Source: Helicobacter heilmannii (GTDB lineage: Bacteria > Campylobacterota > Campylobacteria > Campylobacterales > Helicobacteraceae). Taken from it: a stretch of 64,000 nucleotides of DNA. A program made the position numbers and the translations under genes. The DNA is taken from positions 280,050 through 344,049 of the forward strand of contig NZ_CDMK01000002.1 of NCBI RefSeq assembly GCF_001283065.1. The letters run 5' to 3'. The notes under the pieces are model-generated. The model was given only the letters and a program-made list of their open reading frames with translations, was not told the DNA's origin and ran no database searches. Of the stretch, positions 17,686 through 26,885 are shown piece by piece (position 1 is the stretch's first letter; the number at the start of each line of letters is the position of its first letter).

Positions 17686-19020
17686 ATGCACACTTGGTCT
17701 TCTCACTCTTGGCGCACCTGCCCCATCAGCCAACAGCCCACCTACCCCGACTTAAAGGCTTTAAAAGAAGCAGAAGCCACGCTCAAAAGCTACCCACCCT
17801 TAGTCTTTGCCAAAGAAATGCGCAGTCTCAAAAGTGCCTTGAAAGAGGCGGCTTTTGGGCGGGCGTTTTTGCTGCAAGGGGGCGATTGCGCCGAGAGTTT
17901 TGGCAGTTTTAGTGCCGATGGCATCCGCGACTTATTTAAGGTGCTCTTGCAGATGAGCGTGGTTTTGGCCTTTGCAGGGGGTTGCCCAGTGATCAAAGTC
18001 GGGCGCGTAGCCGGGCAATTTGCCAAACCTAGAAGCCTAGAATATGAGGAGATCGCAGGCGAGCAAGTACCCATTTATCGGGGGGATATGATCAATGGAG
18101 TTGAGCCCAAGGAGCGCACCCCAGACCCACAAAGATTATTGCAAGCCTACCACCAAAGCGCGGCGACTTTAAACTTACTGCGCGCCTTTGCTAAGGGCGG
18201 GCTGGCGGATTTAGCTGAAGTGCAGCGCTGGAACTTGGACTTTGTGAAAAACAACCCCCTAGGCCAGCAATACACCGCCCTAGCCATGCAAATCACCCAT
18301 GCGCTCAAATTCATGCAAGCCTGTGGGGTGGCCAACTTACCCGCCTTGCAAGAAACCGACTTTTACACCAGTCATGAAGCCCTCCTTTTAAATTATGAAG
18401 AACCCCTAGTGCGCCAGGATAGCCTTAGTGGGGAGTGGTTTGCCTGCTCGGCGCACATGCTGTGGATTGGTGAGCGCACGAGGGGCTTAGAGCAAGCGCA
18501 TGTAGAGTTTTTAAGAGGGGTGCACAACCCCATAGGCGTGAAAATCGGGCCAAAGACGACCTTGGAGCAGATGCTCGGGCTATGCGAGGTGCTAAATCCA
18601 CAAAACGAACCGGGGCGTTTGAGCTTCATCGTGCGCATGGGGGCTAGTGTGCTCAAAAACAACTTTCCTCCGCTTTTAGAGGGGGTCTTGAAGGCACAAA
18701 AAAAAGTCGTATGGGTGTGCGATCCGATGCACGGCAACACCACCAAGACCGCTCATGGCATCAAAACCCGCTCTTTCACGCACATTTTACAAGAGGTGCT
18801 GGACTTCTTTGAAATCCATAAGGACTTGAATAGCTGTGTGGGAGGGATTCACCTAGAAATGACAGGGCAGAATGTTACTGAGTGCGTGGGTGGAGCGGTG
18901 CGTGAAGACAATTTGAGTCAGCACTACTACACGCAATGCGACCCTCGCTTGAATGCCACCCAAGCCCTAGAACTCGCCTTTTTACTTGCTAAGCAACTTA
19001 AGGAGCGGGTGGTGCACTAG
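17686..19020 (+). CDS. aroF: 3-deoxy-7-phosphoheptulonate synthase, class II (plant type)
   Basis: 444 residues. It condenses phosphoenolpyruvate and erythrose 4-phosphate, the first step of the shikimate pathway. Class II marks include [61 protein letters not shown] and CDPMHGNT. The start lies nine bases after the ruvA stop. Symbol follows H. pylori usage; aroG is also used. It is convergent with the thioesterase gene, and the stop codons overlap by four bases. Confidence 0.95.
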   Translation: MHTWSSHSWRTCPISQQPTYPDLKALKEAEATLKSYPPLVFAKEMRSLKSALKEAAFGRAFLLQGGDCAESFGSFSADGIRDLFKVLLQMSVVLAFAGGCPVIKVGRVAGQFAKPRSLEYEEIAGEQVPIYRGDMINGVEPKERTPDPQRLLQAYHQSAATLNLLRAFAKGGLADLAEVQRWNLDFVKNNPLGQQYTALAMQITHALKFMQACGVANLPALQETDFYTSHEALLLNYEEPLVRQDSLSGEWFACSAHMLWIGERTRGLEQAHVEFLRGVHNPIGVKIGPKTTLEQMLGLCEVLNPQNEPGRLSFIVRMGASVLKNNFPPLLEGVLKAQKKVVWVCDPMHGNTTKTAHGIKTRSFTHILQEVLDFFEIHKDLNSCVGGIHLEMTGQNVTECVGGAVREDNLSQHYYTQCDPRLNATQALELAFLLAKQLKERVVH

Positions 19021-19529
19021 TTGCCGCCTTTAAGCGCGCTTTTTTGGGTGTGCTTTAGGGCTTCTCTACGCCGAATGGCTCTTTCATAGCGTTCTTTTTC
19101 TTTATCGGTGGTGGGGACAAAGGGGGGTATGGGCACGGTTTTGCCGTCCTTGACCGCCACCATGGTGAAGTAGCAACTGTTGGTGTGCACGGCGGTTTGG
19201 TTTTGAAAGTCTTCACAAATGACCTTGATCCCCACTTCACAGCTCTTGGTCCCCACATAGTTCACACTGGCGTAACAAGTCACTAGCGTACCGATGTGGA
19301 TGGGGTGTTTAAACAGCACCCGATCCACACTTAAAGTCACGGTGCCACACCCACAATAACGGGAGGAACACACATAGGCAACCTTGTCAAGCAAGTTCAA
19401 CAACTCGCCCCCATGCATGACATTGTTGAAGTTCACCATGGTAGGGGTGACTAAAAAAGACATGCTTAATTCTCTCACCCGTCCAATGCTTGAGGTGGTG
19501 TCTGCGGCTAATTCTTCCGTATTGCCCAT
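19017..19529 (-). CDS. acyl-CoA thioesterase, hotdog fold (YciA type)
   Basis: 170 residues. The hotdog-fold signature [20 protein letters not shown] is at the N-terminal third, followed by [13 protein letters not shown]. Members hydrolyse acyl-CoA to free acid and CoA in the cytoplasm; substrate range is not evident. AAGGAG sits before the ATG. A promoter region of about 190 bases separates it from the divergent gabT. Confidence 0.88.
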   Translation of the reverse strand: MGNTEELAADTTSSIGRVRELSMSFLVTPTMVNFNNVMHGGELLNLLDKVAYVCSSRYCGCGTVTLSVDRVLFKHPIHIGTLVTCYASVNYVGTKSCEVGIKVICEDFQNQTAVHTNSCYFTMVAVKDGKTVPIPPFVPTTDKEKERYERAIRRREALKHTQKSALKGGN

Positions 19530-19703
19530 AAAAACTCCTTAAAAAATTTAAAAATACGATCCGTAAGGTACAAAATACTATAAAGCACCTATTCTACTAC
19601 ACCTCATCTTAAAAAAACGCAAAAAACATTTGTGTAAAAATGCACTAAATCACGCTGTCAACGGCCATTGATCTCTTATTTGCTCCTCCATTTAGCAATT
19701 TGC

Positions 19704-19709
19704 TATAAA
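19704..19709 (+). promoter_or_regulatory. -10 box (TATAAA) and RBS for the gab cluster
   Basis: TATAAA in TGCTATAAAATTT precedes an AAGGAG at 19733-19738 and the ATG at 19744. It likely starts the gabT-gabD transcript. The rest of 19530-19743 holds no visible repeat or operator. Confidence 0.5.
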
Positions 19710-19743
19710 ATTTAACCTGTTGTTTTCTCATCAAGGAGCAGAC

Positions 19744-21012
19744 ATGCAAAATTTAACACAACGAAAAGAAGCAGCGACCCCTAGGGGGATTGGCATTACA
19801 TGCAATTGGTTTGTGAGCGATGCGCAAAACGCCACCCTCAAAAGCACGGATGGACGAGAGTTCATTGACTTTGCGGGAGGCATTGCGGTGCTAAATGTTG
19901 GGCATAGACACCCTAGAGTGATCAAAGCCGTGCAAGCACAACTTACCCGCTTCACCCACACCGCCTACCAAGTCACACCCTATGAAAGCTATATTGAATT
20001 GGCCGAAAAAATCAACGCCCTAGCCCCCATCAGTGGCTTGAAGAAATCTTGCTTTTTCACCACAGGCGGGGAGGCGACTGAAAACGCCATTAAAATCGCC
20101 AAGGGGCACACCAAACGCTACGGGGTGATCGCCTTTGGGGGGGCGTTTCACGGGCGCACCTCTATGGCGGTGAGCATGACAGGCAAGGTTGCGCCCTATA
20201 AAGCTGAGATTGGTGTAGGCATGCCCGGGGTCTATCACGGCTACTACCCCAATGAGTTGCACGGGGTCAGCACTAAGGACGCGCTGCATAGCTTAGAGTT
20301 CATCTGTAAATGCTCGATCTCGCCTAAAGATGTCGCGGCGGTGATCTTTGAGCCCGTGCAAGGGGAGGGGGGGTTTAACCCCGCTCCCGCTGACTTTGTA
20401 GAGGGCTTAAGGGCGTTTTGCGACACGCATAAAATCGTGCTGATCGCCGATGAGGTGCAAACGGGCTTTTGCCGCACAGGCAGGACTTTTGCCATGGAGC
20501 ATTTTAAATCCCAAGCTGACCTTATCTGTATGGCCAAGAGTTTAGGCGGGGGGTTGCCCATCTCGGGCGTGGTGGGCAGGGCGGACATCATGGACTCTCT
20601 TAGTGCCGGTGCCCTTGGCGGCACTTATGCAGGAAACCCCCTAGCCACAGCCGCCGCTTTAGAGGTGCTAAAAATCATTGAAGAAGAAAATCTCAACGAA
20701 AGAGCAAACAAACTAGGCGAGCAGCTTAAAAGCAGTCTACACACCTTAAAAGAGCAAGAAAACTTTACTCAAATGGCGCAAATTAGGGGGTTAGGCTCAA
20801 TGGTGGCGCTAGAGCTCTTTGATCAGGGCAAACCCAGCAGTGATTTAGCCAAAGCCATCCAAAAAGAGGCAATGGCACAAGGGCTACTGCTTTTAACTTG
20901 CGGCTCTTACGCCAATGTGATCCGCTTTCTCTACCCCTTAACGATCCCAGAGGCGCAATTTAACAAAGCCCTAGACATTTTAAACAACTCCATTAAAAAG
21001 GCACTCGCATGA
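19744..21012 (+). CDS. gabT: 4-aminobutyrate (or 5-aminovalerate) aminotransferase
   Basis: 422-residue class III PLP aminotransferase. It moves the amino group of GABA, and in related systems of 5-aminovalerate, to 2-oxoglutarate, giving succinate or glutarate semialdehyde. Marks are DFAGGIAVLNVGH, TTGGEATENAIKIA, AFHGRTSMAVSMTGKV, EPVQGEGGF, the PLP-contacting Asp in LIADEVQTGF and the Schiff-base Lys in MAKSLGGGLP. ATG 19744 is chosen over TTG 19720 because AAGGAG precedes it. It overlaps gabD by four bases (ATGA). Together with the csiD/lhgO wreckage downstream, the context favours a GABA/5-aminovalerate role. Confidence 0.92.
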   Translation: MQNLTQRKEAATPRGIGITCNWFVSDAQNATLKSTDGREFIDFAGGIAVLNVGHRHPRVIKAVQAQLTRFTHTAYQVTPYESYIELAEKINALAPISGLKKSCFFTTGGEATENAIKIAKGHTKRYGVIAFGGAFHGRTSMAVSMTGKVAPYKAEIGVGMPGVYHGYYPNELHGVSTKDALHSLEFICKCSISPKDVAAVIFEPVQGEGGFNPAPADFVEGLRAFCDTHKIVLIADEVQTGFCRTGRTFAMEHFKSQADLICMAKSLGGGLPISGVVGRADIMDSLSAGALGGTYAGNPLATAAALEVLKIIEEENLNERANKLGEQLKSSLHTLKEQENFTQMAQIRGLGSMVALELFDQGKPSSDLAKAIQKEAMAQGLLLLTCGSYANVIRFLYPLTIPEAQFNKALDILNNSIKKALA

Positions 21013-22436
21013 ACTTTTCTTTACTCAAGCACCCCTTTGTAAGCCAAACCCCCAAAGAGGGTTTTATCCCTGTTACAAACCCTGCAACCTTACAAGAGAT
21101 CGCCTATGTCAAGAGTGTGGGCCAAGCTAAGCTAGAGCAGATCATCGCTCACGCCCACAAGGCGCAAAAAGAATGGGCGGGCAAACTCGCCCTAGAGAGG
21201 GCGGACATTCTTTTAAAATTGCGTACCCTACTTTTAGACAATTTAGAGGATTTAGCCCGTATCCTCACCCAAGAAATGGGCAAGCCCTTAAAAGAAGCCC
21301 GCTCAGAGATCGTCTATGGGGCGAATTATTTGCGTTGGTTTGCCGAGCAGGCGCGGCGCGTTGACGGGGACATTTTGCCAAGCGTTGCACAAAACCAAAA
21401 GATTTTAGTGTTAAAACAGCCCATCGGTGTTTGCGCCGCTATCACCCCGTGGAACTTCCCATCAGGCATGATTGCGCGCAAACTCGCCCCCGCCCTAGCC
21501 TGTGGCTGTGCGATGGTGATCAAGCCCGCTACCCAAACCCCCCTAAGTGCCTATGCTTTAATGGTGCTCGCACAAAAAGCGGGCATTCCTGAGGGGGTTT
21601 TGAGCGTGGTTACGGGGGACACGAAAATGCTTGCTAAATGCATTTGTGAAAGCGATTTAGTGCGTAAAATTAGCTTCACGGGCTCGACAGAGGTGGGTAA
21701 AATCTTAGCTGCGCAAAGTGCCGTAACACTTAAAAAACTCTCTTTAGAGCTTGGAGGCAACGCGCCCTTCATTGTCTTTGAGGATGCGAACTTGGAAAAG
21801 GCGGCCGAGGGGATCATGCTCTCCAAATTTAGAAACAGCGGGCAAACTTGCGTGTGCGCGAATCGCATCTATGTGCAAAAGAGCATTTATAATGAACTGA
21901 GCTACATTTTAAAAAGCAAGGTGGAAGGTTTGAAACTGGGTAATGGGCTAGAGGAGAGCACCACACAGGGGCCCTTAATCAACTCTAGAGCGGTGGCTAA
22001 GGTGCAAGAGCACATTAACGATGCGACTAGCAAAGGGGCACAGGTGCTTTGTGGGGGAAATCCTAGCAGCTTGGGTGCGAGCTTTTTTGAACCCACGGTT
22101 TTAACAGGGGTGAACCAACAAATGGCGGTGGCAAGAGAGGAGACCTTTGGGCCCTTAGCCCCACTTTTTAGCTTTGAGACGGAAGAAGAGGTGCTCAAGT
22201 GGGCGAACGCCACGCAGTATGGGCTAGCGGCTTATTTTTATACCCAAAATTTAGCCAGAGTCTTTAGAGTGGGCGAGGCGTTAGAGTATGGCATGGTGGG
22301 GGTCAATGCCGGGCACATCTCCACAGAAACCGCCCCCTTTGGCGGGATCAAACAAAGTGGCATGGGGCGTGAGGGCTCTAAATACGGCATTGAAGACTAT
22401 TTAGAGATCAAGTATTTGAATGTGCGCTTAGATTAG
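21009..22436 (+). CDS. gabD: succinate-semialdehyde (glutarate-semialdehyde) dehydrogenase
   Basis: 475-residue aldehyde dehydrogenase. The active sites are intact: Glu in LELGGNAPFIVF and Cys in NSGQTCVCANRIYV. The N-terminal domain shows ITPWNFPSGMIARKLAPALA, typical of GabD. It oxidises the semialdehyde made by GabT to succinate or glutarate with NAD(P)+. It overlaps gabT by four bases. A small palindrome (TGCTC...GAGCA, 22456-22473) follows the stop but has no T run. Confidence 0.92.
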   Translation: MNFSLLKHPFVSQTPKEGFIPVTNPATLQEIAYVKSVGQAKLEQIIAHAHKAQKEWAGKLALERADILLKLRTLLLDNLEDLARILTQEMGKPLKEARSEIVYGANYLRWFAEQARRVDGDILPSVAQNQKILVLKQPIGVCAAITPWNFPSGMIARKLAPALACGCAMVIKPATQTPLSAYALMVLAQKAGIPEGVLSVVTGDTKMLAKCICESDLVRKISFTGSTEVGKILAAQSAVTLKKLSLELGGNAPFIVFEDANLEKAAEGIMLSKFRNSGQTCVCANRIYVQKSIYNELSYILKSKVEGLKLGNGLEESTTQGPLINSRAVAKVQEHINDATSKGAQVLCGGNPSSLGASFFEPTVLTGVNQQMAVAREETFGPLAPLFSFETEEEVLKWANATQYGLAAYFYTQNLARVFRVGEALEYGMVGVNAGHISTETAPFGGIKQSGMGREGSKYGIEDYLEIKYLNVRLD

Positions 22437-22642
22437 TGGGACTTATAGTTAATCTTGCTCTGCGTAGCGAGCAGCAGCCCACATGAATACACCAAGCGAT
22501 CCCTAAAGGCGCATACAAATAGACGGGCACTTTGTTTTATTTGCTCCTTGGCGATCGTAATCGTCCTTTGCAAGTGTATCTGTCATTTGGTTATGCATTC
22601 TTGGATAAAACCATGCATGCATCTGAAAGATAGGGAGAGAAC

Positions 22643-23225
22643 ATGGCAAAATCTACAAACAAAGTGTTTAGTCTAGAACCCTCCCCTTATTCCAAAAGGC
22701 TTTTGCAAGTAACTTTTAGCCACGATCGCGTACTTGCTGCAAGAATTGCAAGATTGCCATATGCAGGCACTGGAGTATAAATCTTTGCGCTTTCATGCCG
22801 CGCAAATCCAAATTCTGCAAGCACAAACTCAAACCCTTTTTAGAACAGGCGTTGAGCGATCGCAAAACTGGGGCGTTGTTGGTAAATCTCCAGGCATCCA
22901 TTGCGTGGAACAGGGCGATGGCATGGTAAAGATCACTACGGCTGGGATGCATTTGAAGCCGACGGCCACGCCAACCCTGCCAGCCCAAGGACGATAAAGA
23001 GGGCGCGTATTTGGCGGATCTTAGCGGCTCGTTAGAAAGCTCTAAAGCTAAGCTCTCCTTTTGTACCTGTGGGGTAGTTTTTGCTGATCAACAACTTATT
23101 TTGGCTGCACGGGCGGGATAAATTCCAGCTCCACTCCAATCTAGGCCGCAAACTGATGCGCCAAAGGGTATTTTTCCTTTGCCACCAACCCCTTTAGCCG
23201 TTACAAAAACTTCAAAAATTTTTGA
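22643..23225 (+). pseudogene. csiD: broken glutarate 2-hydroxylase gene (csiD/glaH) with internal deletion
   Basis: Matches to CsiD, the Fe(II)/2-oxoglutarate enzyme that turns glutarate into L-2-hydroxyglutarate, are spread over several frames. The N-terminus reads FSLEPSPYSKRLLQVTF, then ALEYKSLRFHAAQIL-like in another frame, GALLVN, and EQGDGMVKITTA. The C-terminal part reads QPKDDKEGAYLADLSGSLE, then [18 protein letters not shown] and LGRKLMRQR. Compared with the E. coli protein as I recall it (about 325 residues), only some 190 codons remain. The middle part with the iron-binding HxD motif is deleted, and several frameshifts and stops remain. The original stop (TGA 23223-23225) overlaps the lhgO start, so the two were once coupled. 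Confidence 0.8.
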
Positions 23226-24324
23226 TGATCTACGATTATGCGGTCATTGGAGGGGGATTTTAGGCCACTTGGTGGCGATGCAACTTTTAGGCAAGTACCC
23301 CGATTAAAGGTCTTGCTCTTAGAAAAGGAGGCTACAAGTGCCCTGCACCAAATGGGGCGCAACAGCGGGGTGATCCACGCGGGGGTGTATTACACCCCGG
23401 GCAGTTTGAAGGCGCGCTTTTACTGGTAACAAGGCCACCAAGGCGTTTTGTGTAGAAAATGGAATCAAATACGAAGGGTGTGGCAAGCTCTTGGAGCGCA
23501 CTAAGGCCAATGGGCTAGAGCGCACTTGTTTAGATGCCAAAGAGCTTAAAGAGTTAGAGCCAAACATTACGGGACCGGGCAAGATTTTCTTTCCCACAAG
23601 TGGCGAGGCATTTTAAAGAGAAGGGCGGGCAGATTACCTACAATGCTGAAGTGGTGGGGCTTACTGAGCACGCAAGGTGGGTGCAACTACACACGAAAAC
23701 GCCACTTATGAGGCGAATTACTTGATCTCTTGCGCGGGGCTACACAGTGCTGGTGGTTAAAATTCTGGGCTTAAAGCCAAGTTTCAGCATTTGCCCCTTT
23801 AGAGGAGAATACTTTAAGTTGTCCCCTAAATACGGCCAAATTGTCCAGCATTAATCTACCCCATTCCCGACCCTAGCATGCCCTTTTTGGGGGTGCATTT
23901 GAAAAAAATGATCCAGTGTAACGATGGGGCTTAATGCCGTGCTGGCACTCAAGATGAATGAGTATTTGAAAACGAACATAGCCTACACGACCTAAAAGAA
24001 ATGTTAGCACACAGAGGGGTGAGAAAAGTCATTTCTAAATATTTGAAGCCCGGGCTTTTGGAGTTTAAAAACTCTTTATGCAAAAAAAGTTATTTGCGCT
24101 TGGTGCAAAAGTATTGCCCGAGCCTACAGCTGGAGGATTTAAGCCCCCACCCGGCCGGCGTGCGCGCCCAAGCAGTGAGTGAGTCGGGCGAGCTCATTGA
24201 AGACTTTTTATTCTGCAACAGCGCGAGGAGTGTCAATGTCTACAACACCCCAAGCCCCGCGGCCACCTCGGCTATCCCCATCGGCAAACACATTTTAGAG
24301 CAATTGGAGGGGGTGATGGGGTAG
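23225..24324 (+). pseudogene. lhgO: broken L-2-hydroxyglutarate oxidase gene (lhgO)
   Basis: LhgO oxidises L-2-hydroxyglutarate to 2-oxoglutarate at the membrane. Pieces lie in order but in different frames: [11 protein letters not shown] (FAD-binding start), [15 protein letters not shown] after a one-base loss, [20 protein letters not shown] and [36 protein letters not shown] with a small deletion, LDAKELKELEPNITG, CPFRGEYFKLSP-like DNA near 23790, IPDPSMPFLGVHL near 23863, and an open tail 24001-24324 with SYLRLVQKYCP, PAGVRAQAV and PSPAATSAIPIG. At least six disruptions are visible. The sequence is very close in style to the E. coli protein. Confidence 0.88.
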
Positions 24325-25761
24325 CTAGTCATGCCCCAAAGAAAAAGTCCAAGTGCCCTGATCAGTTGTGATCTTGGCTTCTAGGATATCCTTACAAGAA
24401 TGTTGATAATCTTTAACCATCACTTTTTCGCCGAATTTTAAGGTGATGTCCATGGTTTCTCCCTTACTTTCCATGGTCTTAATTTTTTGGGCGAGCTTAG
24501 TGCGCTTATCCTCAATTTTCTTCAACTCTGTTTCTTTTTCTGCAATCTGTTCTTGGTAATCTTTTTGGTAAATGGGTAGGATTTTTGCCTTATCTTCTTT
24601 GATTTGGGCGCGTAACTTATCTACTTGTTTTTGGTACCAACCCTGCACTTCAGCGTTAATATCCTTGGAATCTACTTTAATATTCATAAACCCCAAAAGC
24701 TTAGAACGATTCTGCATGAATTGCTCCCGCAATTTTGCGATTTGCGTTTTTAGATTTTCCACATATTGGCGTGATGTTTTGTTGATAATATTGTCTTTTA
24801 AGCCCGATTTGGCATACGCTTTAGCATACGCTTTGGCGTGTGCGTCTGAATAAACATTATAATCATCAACACCAGCACTTTCAACCTCCTCATCTAGTTT
24901 TTGAAATTTCTTTTGTATAGGAGGGAGCATTTCTGTTAGTTGCTGGAATTTTTGTTCATATTCTTTAGTTAAATCCTCTTCATTAGCACACCAACCGGGT
25001 TGATTATAGTTTATAAATTTTTCCGAATCATCGGAACGATTCATGGTAAGGGTGGAGAATAATTTTATTCCGGAATCTAGACATGCATATCTACGATCGA
25101 TGTCATATGATTTCTTAGTTATCTCTTGAATTGTTTGGATTTTAGAGGTGTTGCCATCCCCTCCATTATCCTTTTCTTCTAATTTCTCTATATCTTTGGC
25201 AAGCTCTCTGAGACATTCACTTCCCAAGTAATTTTTGCAATCTTTTGAATACGACTCTCTGCTTTCGCTTGTCAAATCTTCAATCAGATTTACGCGGGTA
25301 TAGTATTGTTTATCGATAGGTTGCAATGCTTCGTAATTTGCCGTACCTTTTGGATCGTAGAGGTGGTGCCTATCTTCTTTTGCTAAATTTTTTGGCAATT
25401 CCTCCAGTTCTTTACGCAATTTTGCAATCTCCTCTTTGGCATGTTTGATAGGGTAATCTAAGCCTTTTAAATCAGACCTATAGCCATCTAAATCTATGTG
25501 GTTGAGACGACAATTACCCCTATTTAGTTGAATATTGGTGATGTGGACAGAATCTGCTTTGGAGAGGATTTCTAATTCGTGGAGGGTGAGTAGAGGGTTA
25601 TTAAATCCAGGGACATTGGGGCTATAAAACTTATTTTCTTTTGTTTTTGTAATGAAGTGGACTTCAATAGGGGCTTTTTTATCCCCACAACCCGCCAAAC
25701 CTACAATGAGCACAATGCTTGTAAATGCTTGTAAATGCTTGTAAATGCTTGTAAATGCCAT
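24325..25761 (-). CDS. predicted lipoprotein, coiled-coil rich, likely phase-variable, unknown function
   Basis: 478 residues from the ATG at 25761, preceded by GTGAGGTG; a longer frame to 25797 lacks a ribosome site. The signal peptide ends in the lipobox LAGC (Cys25). The mature part is highly charged, with long helices of coiled-coil type (about 100-130, 270-300, 330-450), five or so cysteines and a short AKAYAKAYAK repeat. I recognise no family. Right after the start codon lies a 4.5-copy 10-base repeat, so a gain or loss of one unit shifts the frame and abolishes the protein. It is convergent with the lhgO remnant. Lower G+C than neighbours suggests an accessory origin. Confidence 0.7.
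   Translation of the reverse strand: MAFTSIYKHLQAFTSIVLIVGLAGCGDKKAPIEVHFITKTKENKFYSPNVPGFNNPLLTLHELEILSKADSVHITNIQLNRGNCRLNHIDLDGYRSDLKGLDYPIKHAKEEIAKLRKELEELPKNLAKEDRHHLYDPKGTANYEALQPIDKQYYTRVNLIEDLTSESRESYSKDCKNYLGSECLRELAKDIEKLEEKDNGGDGNTSKIQTIQEITKKSYDIDRRYACLDSGIKLFSTLTMNRSDDSEKFINYNQPGWCANEEDLTKEYEQKFQQLTEMLPPIQKKFQKLDEEVESAGVDDYNVYSDAHAKAYAKAYAKSGLKDNIINKTSRQYVENLKTQIAKLREQFMQNRSKLLGFMNIKVDSKDINAEVQGWYQKQVDKLRAQIKEDKAKILPIYQKDYQEQIAEKETELKKIEDKRTKLAQKIKTMESKGETMDITLKFGEKVMVKDYQHSCKDILEAKITTDQGTWTFSLGHD
25714..25758. repeat. 10-base tandem repeat at a gene start (4.5 copies)
   Basis: The unit GTAAATGCTT (plus-strand reading) occurs three times in full at 25721-25750, with partial copies at 25714-25720 and 25751-25758. 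It covers codons 2-16 of the minus-strand lipoprotein gene. Because 10 is not a multiple of three, slippage switches the reading frame. Confidence 0.9.
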
Positions 25762-25847
25762 TTTACACCTCACTATATCTTTTGTTGATTCTAGCACACT
25801 AAGGACAAAATTTGGGTAACATGTAGCCCAAAATTTAAAGGTTTGGC

Positions 25848-26885
25848 ATGTTGCTTTTTACGGGGGCTTGTGGGTATATCGGGGCGAGTGTCGCCCGTTT
25901 GTTTTTGGAGCAGACAGATTATAAAATTTGGATCGTGGATAATTTAAGCACGGGCTTTGAAATCCACGCACAAACCTTGAAGCACCTTTACCCTGAGCGG
26001 GTGTTTTTTGATCTTTTGGATTTAAGCGACATGGACAAACTAGAGAGCCACCTTGCCACCAAACAAGCGCAAGGGCATAGTCTGCAGGGCGTGTTGCACT
26101 TTGCGGCAAAACTCTTGGTCGAAGAATCCACACGCCTACCTCTGGATTACTACACCAACAACACCCTAAACACTTTGCAATTAGCAAAATTATGCGTGAA
26201 ACATGGGATTAAACATTTCGTGTTTTCCTCCACTGCTGCCGTCTATGGGCAGACCACGCAAACGATCGACGAAAACGCCCCCCTAGAGCCCATCAACCCC
26301 TATGGCGCGTCTAAAATGATGAGCGAGCGCATTTTGCTAGACACCGCCAAGGTTGCGCCCTTTGCCTGCGCGCTTTTGCGCTATTTTAATGTCGCCGGGG
26401 CCACCCACTTTAATGACTACAACAGCCTCTTTGCCCTAGGGCAAAGGGCAGCAAACGCCACGCATTTGATCAAGGTGGCTTGCGAGTGCGCCACACATAA
26501 ACGCCCATCAATGGCGATCTTTGGCAACGACTACCCCACGCCCGATGGCACTTGTGTGCGCGATTACATCCACATAGACGATCTCGCTTTAGCGCATTTA
26601 CAAGCCTTTAAAACCTTGCAAGTTGAAAACAAAAGCCAAATTTACAATGTGGGCTATGGGCGGGGTTATAGCGTGGCCGAAGTGGTGGCTAAGGTCAAAG
26701 AGATTTCTGGCGTGGATTTTAAGGTGCAAATACAGGGCAGGAGGGCTGGCGATCCAGCGAGTTTAATCGCCGACAACTCTAAAATTTTAAGCCACACCGC
26801 TTTTAAACCGCAATATGACAGCCTAGAGACAATCATTAAAAGCGCCTATGAGTGGGAGCGGTATTTGGGGGCACGGCCGTGTTAG
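25848..26885 (+). CDS. galE: UDP-glucose 4-epimerase
   Basis: 345-residue SDR-fold enzyme interconverting UDP-glucose and UDP-galactose for LPS O-chains. NAD-binding GACGYIG (residues 6-12), catalytic Tyr/Lys in YGASKM, the SSTAAVYG strand and RYFNVAGA are all visible. Start ATG 25848 is the first in frame and gives the expected N-terminus. The end overlaps the next gene by seven bases. Confidence 0.94.
   Translation: MLLFTGACGYIGASVARLFLEQTDYKIWIVDNLSTGFEIHAQTLKHLYPERVFFDLLDLSDMDKLESHLATKQAQGHSLQGVLHFAAKLLVEESTRLPLDYYTNNTLNTLQLAKLCVKHGIKHFVFSSTAAVYGQTTQTIDENAPLEPINPYGASKMMSERILLDTAKVAPFACALLRYFNVAGATHFNDYNSLFALGQRAANATHLIKVACECATHKRPSMAIFGNDYPTPDGTCVRDYIHIDDLALAHLQAFKTLQVENKSQIYNVGYGRGYSVAEVVAKVKEISGVDFKVQIQGRRAGDPASLIADNSKILSHTAFKPQYDSLETIIKSAYEWERYLGARPC

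Noticed and set aside
22455-22676. 73-residue plus-strand frame after gabD, possibly a GABA permease (gabP) piece
   Set aside because: Hydrophobic patch is short, no permease motif is visible, and it overlaps the csiD start.
22643-23225. First read as a VgrG-like C-terminal fragment because of MVKITTAGMHLKP
   Set aside because: Other pieces in order ([40 protein letters not shown]) fit CsiD far better, and lhgO follows directly.
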